Assembly (NCBI GenBank): GCA_017431185.1
Contig: JAFRLP010000069.1
Coordinates: forward strand, 1-17,241
DNA: 17,241 bases
Direction of reading: 5' to 3'
From: Victivallales bacterium
GTDB lineage: Bacteria > Verrucomicrobiota > Lentisphaeria > Oligosphaerales > Oligosphaeraceae
Below are positions 1 through 7,131 of this stretch, one piece after another. Positions within the stretch are counted from its first letter, which is position 1. The number at the start of each line of letters is the position of its first letter. Below the pieces are notes generated by a model. It had not been told where the DNA came from, searched no databases, and worked only from the letters and a program-made list of their open reading frames with translations. Both the position numbers and the translations under genes were made by a program.

Positions 1-3000
1 GAGTTTCGCACCGCCGACGAGCGTGTTGCCAAGCACGTCTGGCTGCCAGAAGGTCAAGGGCTTCCCCTCCAGGGAGATGAACGTCGCAGGAACTTGAGTG
101 GCAAGCGCCAGTCTCGGCAGATTTCCCGCCACGGCTGGCATGTCAACCACAAGCCGTCCGTTTGCATCAGCCTTGCGTCGCGCACAGTCTATCTTGGTGA
201 AGAGTTTGTCCCAGTCAGGCGGCAATGGGCTTCCGTTGCGGTGATTCTTGTCAGGGTCCCTGGGCCAGTATTGCCAGACGAAAATCTCCTTGTCTGCGGA
301 GAATTGCATTTTTGCCGCATCGGCGGATAGCCTGACATCCTGAGTCGAATCACCTTTCACGTGCCTCAGCGCAGTGAAAATGTACTCCTGTTTGCCTTTG
401 CGGTATGCGTATGCCTCAAGTTCGCCTGTGTTCTCGCGCCACCAGGCAGGCCTGAAATCCACGTCATTCGCCAGGCGTGTCCAGCCCACGTCCAGGGAGA
501 AGTCAAAGTATGGCACAGCATGGGCATACACGTTCTTCCAATTGGTTTTGCCTGTGGCGGGGTCTTTGAAATGGACATGGTAGGGGTCGTGATGGCACTC
601 CACGGGCGCCACCAACTGCGACAGCACCAGATTCGCATACTCCTTGTAGTTGCGGGAGGCCTCGTTCCACTTGTTGCCGCCCTTCCAGTAAAGCGGGATG
701 AAGCGCACGCCTTCGCGCGCATACAGGGCGCGCATCATGATGGGGTCGGCTGCGTCACGCCATGAGAGGCCGCCATCGGAGTACTTGTCCCATCCCTCGT
801 AGTACGTCAGGTCCTGAATGCCGTCGCAAGTCGTCGCATTCGTGAAGAGAACGCCGTGCCTCCTGTGGATTTCACGGTAAAGTTTTTTCAGGAAATAGAT
901 GTGGTCAGCGCTGTGGCGGACAACTCCGTTGCCCCAATCTGCCTGGGCGGGCAAAACCGAATAGTCAAGGTAAATGGTTCGTTCACCGAAATAGTCCATC
1001 TGATTGCAGATGCGCTTGAGAATTTCGTCCCAGAACTCATGGGTGAAAGTGCCTGTTCCCATATAGATGCTCCAACCAGCGGGTCTGGGCTTTCCGTCCT
1101 TGTCCTTCATGAGGAATTCGGGGTGTTCCTTCACCAGTTGCGAGTGGTAGGATATGTTCTGGGGAATATGATACCAGCCAGGCAGCACTTTGGGGAAACG
1201 CCTGGCGCCAGCCGCCACCAGAGCCCTCTTCTGCTTTCCAGTCATCGTCTTTTTTGTTTCAGGGCCATACTCCAGGTGCAGAATTGCGTCGTCTCCCGAA
1301 GGGTAGTCCCCATACCAGAGGTCATTACTGCCCGTCGAAAGGGCCAGAGAGCATTCATTTGAGCGCAAGCGTTCGTACAGGAAAGGGAACTTCTGCGCCA
1401 ATAGGGTGTCGGGATTGTCCAGTTGCTTCAAGTCAAAGCCCAAGTTCAGATAGTATCGGCGATACTGGATTTCAGGAGCCACTTTGTCCACATTCAACGC
1501 CTGAAGCCTTTCGGGCGAATCACGGTACTCGCTGTGGAAATTCACCCTGTCCCCGTCAAAGGCGTGAATGCGCATTTCGCCAGTGGCTGGCTTTGGCGTC
1601 ACAAAGGTCATGAACCAGGTCATGTCCCATCCGTTTCTGCTGACGATTGTAGTGTAGTCAGGATTGCTGCCAGGCATGACCCATTCTCCCCCCGCCTTGA
1701 ACCAATAGTGCCCAAGCCCAAGACGCTTGGCGCTGTCATACGCGCACAGCAGGGATGGTGTGCTGGTGTTGAAGAAATAGTACAGGGAAATCGGCTGCTT
1801 GATGTCCGCCGCATGAAATACGGCCCTTTTGTCACCAAGCACACCCGCGCCAATGATCCGATGATAATCCGCATTGGCGGTGAAATGATCATTCAGGTGC
1901 ATCCTTGAGACCACAGTCAGCAGTGTCTTTTCCGCAGGCGAGCCGCTGACAGCAATCTCCTTTGAGATGATTCGTCCCCTGGTGACATCGACTTTAGGCA
2001 GAAAATAACGCTTTGTGATGGAAAGGCCAAGGTCCTCGTTGCGGCATTCAATGACCAGGGCCTCATCCTTGATGACGCATGAGGTCACCTTATCCATGCG
2101 CTCGTCCGAATGAGTGCGTCTCTTGGCGTCCTCCACGTTGTAAATGTCAAAACTCCAGTCCGCCAACTTTGAACCATCGCCGTTGAACACGCCTGCAGTC
2201 ATTCCCGTGGCGCCGTCCACCACAACGGCGACACCCTTGTTCTTCAGGAAGAAATAGTCCATGTCCTGGGTGATTCCGCATTGGAGCCCTGTCGGCAGTT
2301 TGTGCGCTGCGGAAAAGCCTATGCCGTTGATTTGCTCCGCATAGTTGTCGAGCATTCTGGTGTATGCCCCGAGAGATGAACGCGCCTTTGCCCATTCGCG
2401 GGGACGCGCTGTCGTGCTTTCCATAATGGTCCTCAGGCGTTCGCCATCCTGACTCATCCTCTCCTCAAGCGCCGTGATTGCCTCTGGCAAGCCATCCGAT
2501 TTGGAGGCCAGGCGTCTTCCCCATTCCAGTTCCTTCGCGCAGTCCTGGATTTTCTGTTCCAGAATGGCCCGCGTGTCCTCCACGAAAGCGCTGTTTAGTT
2601 TTGCCTCGTAATTCTTCACATCCAGGCTGCCTTCCCGCAATTCCAGGAAATCATATTCGCTGGGACTCAGGAAGCCTCCCGTGATTTCGGCAGAGGCGGA
2701 AAGCACGTCAATCCCCTTTCCCGCGACACGGTCGCGTCCCACAAGAAAACGCATCACCAGACCATTTTCAGGCACGATTCCCAAATCCCTGAACGGAACC
2801 GACAACTCAAACGTCCAGCAGTCCTTTTCCCTGTGGACTGCCGATTTCCAATTTCCGTTCCAGCCTGCGTCAAACTTGCGCGAATCATATTTGCCTTCCC
2901 CGCAGTTGGCGATGAGCTGGAACACGTCCTTGGAATCTTTCAGATTCGGGACAAGGAGAAACTCCACGGCGTCATCCTTGTAAACAGCCCCGTCCCTGCT

Positions 3001-3993
3001 TTTGGCAAGCGCCTGAATGTTTGCCATGTACGGCTCGTCAAACACGCCGCACAGGTACAGGTTGTCCGCATCCCAGCCTAATTTCACAACGGACTGGGCG
3101 TTCACATACTGGCGTCCAACCGCATTTTTCACGAATCCGCTTAATTCAGGGCACTGCCTCCACACCGCGTCGTCCAGCCTGCCATCAATGACAGGCGACT
3201 CCGCAAATCGTGACGCAGGGTAGCGCTTCCTCTGATTTGCGTACATCTGCGTGCCTGGTCCGCCGACGGCAACCGTCTTCCTCTCCACGCTTACGCTTTC
3301 GGGCGTTTCAGCCGTGTTCCATAGCCTCACATCCGCAAACTGGACATTCCCCGAGGGCAACTGCATGCCGCGGACTTTCGCGGCTCCAAAATAGAGCTGC
3401 CCCAGGACAAGGCCCAGGGGAGCCGCGTCCTCAATCGTGCGTTCGCCAGCCAGCATTCCGTCAACCCACATCCTTGCCGTGCTCTGAGTCCAACTGACAT
3501 GAACGTTTTTCCAGACGCCAGCCTGGATATTGAATTTTTCGATTTCCTGGTTGCTTCTCGCGTTCAAGCCAGCCTGAAGATTCTTCTGGTCGTTCTTTCC
3601 TGTGCAGAGATAGAAGTGCAGCCAGGGGCCAAATGTGTTGTACCAATCCACGCGAATGCCTGTATAGACGCTACCCTGTGCGGGAATGAAAAGCCCCATA
3701 TATGCTTCAGAGGCTTTGGCGTTGGCAGCCTTTCTGGTCAAATCGTATGCTGGCCTGTACCTGAAACTGATGGCCCCTGCCCGCAAATCCGCAGCGGGAA
3801 TCTTCACCGACGCCCATGCCTTGGATTGGGGGTCTCCATAGCCACAGTCCAAAACGCCGCCATCCAGCACCTTCGCGCCTTCGGCAAGGACAAGCCCCTC
3901 CGCACCTGGCTTGAAATCGGATTGCCATATCAGTTCAGCCCGCAAGACTGCGGCAAAGAAAGCAATCAGGAACACAAACCACCTTTTTCTCAT
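1..3993 (-). CDS. Giant secreted modular glycosidase-like protein, C-terminus off the window
   Basis: The frame is open from ATG at 3993 to base 1, giving 1331 residues with no stop, so the C-terminus is missing. AAGGAG lies 9 bases before the ATG. Residues 1-19 form a signal peptide (MRKRWF, a hydrophobic stretch, then LRA), so the protein should be exported. Domain reading from the translation: about 20-225, LamG/concanavalin-like; about 255-445, CBM9-like (VIDGRLDDAVW, then LGWDADNLYL, DDAVEFLLVP and WTFELSVPF); about 450-550, charged helical or coiled-coil linker; about 570-830, beta-rich; about 880-1190, a probable TIM-barrel region with TIYLDYS around Asp1010 and a Trp/Tyr-rich surround; then a further beta segment. 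This order is typical of polysaccharide-degrading exoenzymes of PVC bacteria. The barrel family is not recognised, and Asp1010 as nucleophile is only a guess. The gene follows a sugar-sensing regulator by 45 bases and is probably controlled by it. Arg codons are often AGG, unlike the CGC-rich genes at 7132-13316. Confidence 0.85.
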   Translation of the reverse strand, partial: MRKRWFVFLIAFFAAVLRAELIWQSDFKPGAEGLVLAEGAKVLDGGVLDCGYGDPQSKAWASVKIPAADLRAGAISFRYRPAYDLTRKAANAKASEAYMGLFIPAQGSVYTGIRVDWYNTFGPWLHFYLCTGKNDQKNLQAGLNARSNQEIEKFNIQAGVWKNVHVSWTQSTARMWVDGMLAGERTIEDAAPLGLVLGQLYFGAAKVRGMQLPSGNVQFADVRLWNTAETPESVSVERKTVAVGGPGTQMYANQRKRYPASRFAESPVIDGRLDDAVWRQCPELSGFVKNAVGRQYVNAQSVVKLGWDADNLYLCGVFDEPYMANIQALAKSRDGAVYKDDAVEFLLVPNLKDSKDVFQLIANCGEGKYDSRKFDAGWNGNWKSAVHREKDCWTFELSVPFRDLGIVPENGLVMRFLVGRDRVAGKGIDVLSASAEITGGFLSPSEYDFLELREGSLDVKNYEAKLNSAFVEDTRAILEQKIQDCAKELEWGRRLASKSDGLPEAITALEERMSQDGERLRTIMESTTARPREWAKARSSLGAYTRMLDNYAEQINGIGFSAAHKLPTGLQCGITQDMDYFFLKNKGVAVVVDGATGMTAGVFNGDGSKLADWSFDIYNVEDAKRRTHSDERMDKVTSCVIKDEALVIECRNEDLGLSITKRYFLPKVDVTRGRIISKEIAVSGSPAEKTLLTVVSRMHLNDHFTANADYHRIIGAGVLGDKRAVFHAADIKQPISLYYFFNTSTPSLLCAYDSAKRLGLGHYWFKAGGEWVMPGSNPDYTTIVSRNGWDMTWFMTFVTPKPATGEMRIHAFDGDRVNFHSEYRDSPERLQALNVDKVAPEIQYRRYYLNLGFDLKQLDNPDTLLAQKFPFLYERLRSNECSLALSTGSNDLWYGDYPSGDDAILHLEYGPETKKTMTGKQKRALVAAGARRFPKVLPGWYHIPQNISYHSQLVKEHPEFLMKDKDGKPRPAGWSIYMGTGTFTHEFWDEILKRICNQMDYFGERTIYLDYSVLPAQADWGNGVVRHSADHIYFLKKLYREIHRRHGVLFTNATTCDGIQDLTYYEGWDKYSDGGLSWRDAADPIMMRALYAREGVRFIPLYWKGGNKWNEASRNYKEYANLVLSQLVAPVECHHDPYHVHFKDPATGKTNWKNVYAHAVPYFDFSLDVGWTRLANDVDFRPAWWRENTGELEAYAYRKGKQEYIFTALRHVKGDSTQDVRLSADAAKMQFSADKEIFVWQYWPRDPDKNHRNGSPLPPDWDKLFTKIDCARRKADANGRLVVDMPAVAGNLPRLALATQVPATFISLEGKPLTFWQPDVLGNTLVGGAKL

Positions 3994-4002
3994 CAGCGCA
4001 TC

Positions 4003-4008
4003 TCCTTT
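4003..4008 (-). promoter_or_regulatory. Shine-Dalgarno of the giant secreted protein
   Basis: On the minus strand AAGGAG ends 9 bases before the ATG at 3993. It fixes the start of the 1331+ residue gene and shows that it is translated independently of the regulator gene, which ends at 4039. Confidence 0.75.
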
Positions 4009-4038
4009 ATGTTGGCCTTGAATGACATTGGATTGGAA

Positions 4039-5145
4039 TCATACGCAGCGGTTGCTCACCACTATTTCAGGAGGAAGCTTTACCACCTGCCCATGCACCT
4101 CTCCCTGCATCAGGCACTCCAGGGCCTTGCGGCCAATCTTGCGGAACGGCACGCGGATGCAGACGTGTTCGGGAGACGTATGGAAATCAGGCAGGAAATT
4201 GTCATATCCCGAAATCTGGACATCAGACAACTCCGAATGCTCATTCTGGTATTTGCAGGCCAATATCGCGATGATGTCGCTGGTGCAAAGCAGCACCTCA
4301 ACCCTCTCCGTCATGTTGCCAAGCCGAACGAGAAAACACTCCTCCCACTGCGCCATTTCATCCGTCGTCGTTGTCATGGGCATGATTTCCCTGGCGCAGA
4401 GGACTCCGCCATTGGCCGCAATCTCATCCTCAAAGCCGCGCATCCTCTCATGGTAAACCATATCATGAGGCGGCAGTTCCCTGGACAGCAGGGCGAAGCG
4501 CTTTCGTCCGCATTTCAGATGGTGGTGTGCCAGTGTCCTTCCACCGCAGTAGTCGTCATTCACCACGGCAAACATGTTCTGCGGCATCATGTCAAACGTG
4601 CCCAGCATGTAGTTGAGAAAGGCAAAGCGGTATTCTGGAAAACTCCTGGCAAGGGAGAGCGTGGCTTCATAATTCTCGCTGTCCAATGTCAACACTCCCC
4701 GAAAATCAAATTCGGGGGAGCGCTGATAACGTGTCACCATGTCTTCAGCGCCATTGGCCATGACGGTAATGGCCGTGCCTAGTTTGGACGCCGCCTCCAG
4801 GATTCCATTGTACAATTCAAAGGAAAGCGGATGCTCTGTCACGTTGTTTGGGTCAAACTGACTCCAAACGCCGCATATTCCCCGTGATAAAAACTGACCT
4901 CCATTCGCAATGACGAATGTCCCTTTCTTGGGACGGCGCGCGCAAAGCCCCTCCTTTATCAGAAAATCCAGCGCCAAATCCGCTGTCCGAAGGCTTATCC
5001 CCGCGCGGCGAGCCAACTCTGTAACTGGTGGCAGCGTCATCCCCACCTTATACACTCCACGACGTATCTCGTCACGCAGGGCAAAGGCCAACTGCTGATG
5101 CATGGAAGTCATTCCATTCCTGTCCAGTTTGTATTCAGCGGCCAT
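4039..5145 (-). CDS. GntR-type HTH / LacI-type sensor transcriptional regulator
   Basis: 368 residues. Residues 13-79 are a GntR-family winged helix (HQQLAFALRDEIRRG, LPPVTELARRAGIS, LRTADLALDFLIKEGLC, and the wing RRPKKGTFVI). Residues about 90-368 match the periplasmic-binding-protein-like effector domain of LacI/GalR regulators: NDDYCGGRTLAHHHL with KCGRKRFALLS, then LLCTSDIIAILA, ISGYDN, and the closing LPPEIVV. This hybrid class normally binds a sugar and controls carbohydrate genes. GGGAG lies about 10 bases before the ATG. The gene runs straight into the giant secreted protein gene (45-base gap), so self-regulation plus control of that enzyme is the simplest inference. The ligand is unknown. 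Length and domain order are normal and nothing is broken. Confidence 0.93.
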   Translation of the reverse strand: MAAEYKLDRNGMTSMHQQLAFALRDEIRRGVYKVGMTLPPVTELARRAGISLRTADLALDFLIKEGLCARRPKKGTFVIANGGQFLSRGICGVWSQFDPNNVTEHPLSFELYNGILEAASKLGTAITVMANGAEDMVTRYQRSPEFDFRGVLTLDSENYEATLSLARSFPEYRFAFLNYMLGTFDMMPQNMFAVVNDDYCGGRTLAHHHLKCGRKRFALLSRELPPHDMVYHERMRGFEDEIAANGGVLCAREIMPMTTTTDEMAQWEECFLVRLGNMTERVEVLLCTSDIIAILACKYQNEHSELSDVQISGYDNFLPDFHTSPEHVCIRVPFRKIGRKALECLMQGEVHGQVVKLPPEIVVSNRCV

Positions 5146-5168
5146 AGAGAATGCTTCTCCCTTTAGTG

Positions 5169-5197
5169 ATTATACATGATTATACCATTGGCTGAAA
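5169..5197 (-). promoter_or_regulatory. Candidate promoter with tandem TATAAT boxes for the GntR/LacI regulator operon
   Basis: On the minus strand two perfect TATAAT hexamers lie at 5184-5179 and 5174-5169, within a 10-base direct repeat (TGATTATAC at 5167-5175 and 5177-5185 on the plus strand). The proximal box has TTTCAG 17 bases upstream, a poor -35 match, so an activator or the repeat itself may matter. Initiation would leave a very short leader carrying GGGAG before ATG 5145. The -10 match is seen; use as a promoter is inferred. Confidence 0.55.
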
Positions 5198-5280
5198 AAA
5201 AGCGCTGCGCAAGGCAGCAACAAAAACAGAAATGTTCAAAACACAGGGACTCGCCTTTGCAGGGCACAACTTCGACCCCT

Positions 5281-5323
5281 GATTTGCAGACAAATATACA
5301 CACCTCCAATGAAAATGCAAATC
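5281..5323. repeat. Perfect inverted repeat GATTTGCA / TGCAAATC, possible operator pair
   Basis: GATTTGCA at 5281-5288 and TGCAAATC at 5316-5323 are exact reverse complements 35 bases apart, about 3.3 helical turns. TGCAAAT recurs at 5396-5402 inside a TTTGC-TTAT-GCAAA dyad. The location upstream of the GntR/LacI gene suits binding sites, but no protein can be assigned. Confidence 0.4.
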
Positions 5324-5477
5324 CCGCTCCGAATTTTTTTGGATTTCTTGCGAATCAATGGGTTAAGGTGTATTCTATGCGTTAAATTTTGCTTATGCAA
5401 ATACATAGCGTGGAATTATTCGGCGTTGTTCAGGCACAAACCAGAAAGCCATGGGTAACAGCGATTTTCACAATCCC

Positions 5478-6311
5478 TTACCTGGCCACTGTGCGTGCCC
5501 GGCCTGGAGAAACGCCGAATCTATGCTTGAACACGGTGATGAAATACCTCTCCGAGGAGAAGCCGCACTGATCGGAGATTTCCCGTATGGGCATTTGCAT
5601 CTCCTGGTTCTGAAGCAGCTCTGCGGACGCGGAGAGCCGCCTTTCCCGAAGGTAATCAATCAGGGTGGTGTTGAAGGTCTGGGAGAAGGCTCTGCTCACG
5701 GCGACCCTGCTTACCGCGAGAAGCGTCGCAATGCGCTCCACGTTCAGGTTGGGATTCTGGTAATTCCCCTCCACCAGATTGCGGACACGCTCGGCCAAGG
5801 AGGGCTGTTTTCCCTTTCCCCCCGCAGCCGCCAGAGTGAGGATGCGAAAGGCGTCGGCGAGGTTTTCCAACTGCACCTCCAAGGCGGTGTCTGGCAGATT
5901 GAGCATCAGTCTGGTGAAGAGGTCTTCCGGGCATTGGCCGGCCTGGTTGACCCCAGGCTTGAGTCCCAGGCCTGAAAACAGACATTCCGCCCCTGGTCCG
6001 TTCACGGCGAGTTGACGGTACTCGAAGAATTTCCCCTCGCATCCGTACTGATGCTTTTCATTGGAAGGCCAGTACCAGGCCTGCCCAGGCAGAAGATGCC
6101 GTTGACGACCCTGCCAGAGAAAACGTCCCACGCCAGCCACGCACCAGAACAGTTCCGGCCAAGGAGGGGTCTTGACGAATCCCTGGCTATTGTTGCGCAT
6201 GCGGAAATGCCCGACGCTCCGCACATGGAGACCACCTCCGAACGACAGTTTCGATATGTGAAACTCACGTTGGAACAACTCGCCCGCTTCGCTACAAGAA
6301 AAGACATCCAT
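5478..6311 (-). CDS. AraC-family transcriptional regulator with cupin-like sensor domain
   Basis: 277 residues. Residues about 20-110 look like the AraC_binding cupin: [14 protein letters not shown], the loop [18 protein letters not shown], then [12 protein letters not shown]. Residues about 172-272 hold the two-helix-turn-helix AraC DNA-binding domain: [21 protein letters not shown] is the first HTH, and [21 protein letters not shown] with FGVSPGRAR is the second and the family signature. Such proteins usually activate sugar-use genes on ligand binding. The gene is divergent from the pseudopilin/glycosidase operon with about 100 bases between starts, the classic position for the operon's activator. 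No good Shine-Dalgarno precedes the ATG at 6311, so the exact start is less sure than the identity. Confidence 0.93.
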   Translation of the reverse strand: MDVFSCSEAGELFQREFHISKLSFGGGLHVRSVGHFRMRNNSQGFVKTPPWPELFWCVAGVGRFLWQGRQRHLLPGQAWYWPSNEKHQYGCEGKFFEYRQLAVNGPGAECLFSGLGLKPGVNQAGQCPEDLFTRLMLNLPDTALEVQLENLADAFRILTLAAAGGKGKQPSLAERVRNLVEGNYQNPNLNVERIATLLAVSRVAVSRAFSQTFNTTLIDYLRERRLSASAELLQNQEMQMPIREISDQCGFSSERYFITVFKHRFGVSPGRARTVAR

Positions 6312-6327
6312 GTTTACAAAATCTGAA

Positions 6328-6356
6328 TTGAAAATATTGCCTGACAGTATTAATTT
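6328..6356 (+). promoter_or_regulatory. Weak candidate promoter for the pseudopilin/glycosidase operon
   Basis: TTGAAA (6328-6333) lies 17 bases before TAATTT (6351-6356), in the AT-rich gap between the AraC start and the pseudopilin start. The -35 is close to consensus and the -10 is poor, as expected for an activator-dependent promoter. This is inferred only from spacing and place. Confidence 0.35.
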
Positions 6357-6411
6357 ATTTCAAATTCGTAAAACCGCAACTGCATCCCTCACTTTTCCCA
6401 CACTCCCCAAA

Positions 6412-7119
6412 ATGCGCAAATTATTCACTCTCATCGAATTGCTGGTCGTCATCGCGATAATCGCCATACTAGCCTCCATGCTTCTTCCAGCCTTGCAAAA
6501 GGCGAAGAAGAGCGCGCAGAAGACCAATTGCCTGAGCCAGAAGAAGCAGGTTCTCCTCTCTCTGACCATGTATTCCGATGACTGCTTGGACATGGTGCTA
6601 GTTCCTTATCTGGGCAGCGAAGAGAGCGGGATGGGCATCACCGCCACTCCGAATTCCAGTTATGTTCACTATCTGAAGACCCTGCATTACGTCGAGGGGC
6701 CAGAGGTGTTCTGCTGTCCCCTGGTCGAGGGGAACTACAAGTCCCCTGATTCCGTGTTGTACTACAGTGCGGTCTTCGGGTTGCGGAACGGTCTGGTGCC
6801 GAGTTCGCTCTACCCGACTTTCTACAAGAAGATGTACAAGACGGTGCAAATCAGGACGCCCTCCAATCTGATGCTGAGCGTGGACACCTATGCTTCGTCA
6901 AGCCAGTTTGACCACAAGTCCAGCTATCAATACCTTTGGGGAAGGATGAACACGTCGCACATCCTGGCTTTCGGGCACATGAAATCCGCCTCCATCGGAT
7001 ATGGAGACGGACATGCCGTCATGGCGACCCGTTCGGATATCCTCAAAAACCAGGATTCCGAGGTCTCCCACCTGCAATACAAGACGATAGCCACGGAAAT
7101 CCCCGACAATCCAAGATAA
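6412..7119 (+). CDS. Type II secretion-like pseudopilin with H-X9-DG domain
   Basis: 235 residues from ATG 6412. The frame is open back to 6310, but that start overlaps the divergent AraC start. Starting at 6412 puts the prepilin motif at the N-terminus: MRKL, then [16 protein letters not shown] with conserved Glu5 of the mature form (Glu9), a hydrophobic helix to about residue 28, and a basic QKAKK stretch. The C-terminal half carries H-X9-DG (His189, Asp199-Gly200), the mark of the prepilin-type processing-associated H-X9-DG proteins that are abundant in Lentisphaerota and Planctomycetota. The residue before the cleavage site is Leu instead of the usual Gly. No clear Shine-Dalgarno is seen. 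The protein should be membrane-inserted and processed, then assembled in a pseudopilus or displayed outside. It is first in the operon; the next start is 12 bases after its stop. A role in secreting or docking the following enzyme is inference. Confidence 0.92.
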   Translation: MRKLFTLIELLVVIAIIAILASMLLPALQKAKKSAQKTNCLSQKKQVLLSLTMYSDDCLDMVLVPYLGSEESGMGITATPNSSYVHYLKTLHYVEGPEVFCCPLVEGNYKSPDSVLYYSAVFGLRNGLVPSSLYPTFYKKMYKTVQIRTPSNLMLSVDTYASSSQFDHKSSYQYLWGRMNTSHILAFGHMKSASIGYGDGHAVMATRSDILKNQDSEVSHLQYKTIATEIPDNPR

Positions 7120-7131
7120 GGGACTGTCACG

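Larger units (their letters stand above)
5146..5477. other. Intergenic region between the two left-hand regulators
   Basis: No credible gene is seen in these 332 bases. They are AT-rich compared with the flanks and carry the regulator promoter (5167-5197), a perfect 8-base inverted repeat (5281-5323) and a small TTTGC/GCAAA dyad (5388-5401). No convincing intrinsic terminator for the AraC gene ending at 5478 is visible. Confidence 0.6.

Noticed and set aside
3499..4782. 427-residue plus-strand open frame
   Set aside because: It is antisense to both the GntR/LacI regulator and the start of the giant exoenzyme gene, both of which show clear motifs; its own translation lacks any recognisable domain.
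6310..6411. N-terminal extension of the pseudopilin to ATG 6310
   Set aside because: It would overlap the divergent AraC start and put 34 extra residues before the prepilin motif; the ATG at 6412 gives a normal short leader.
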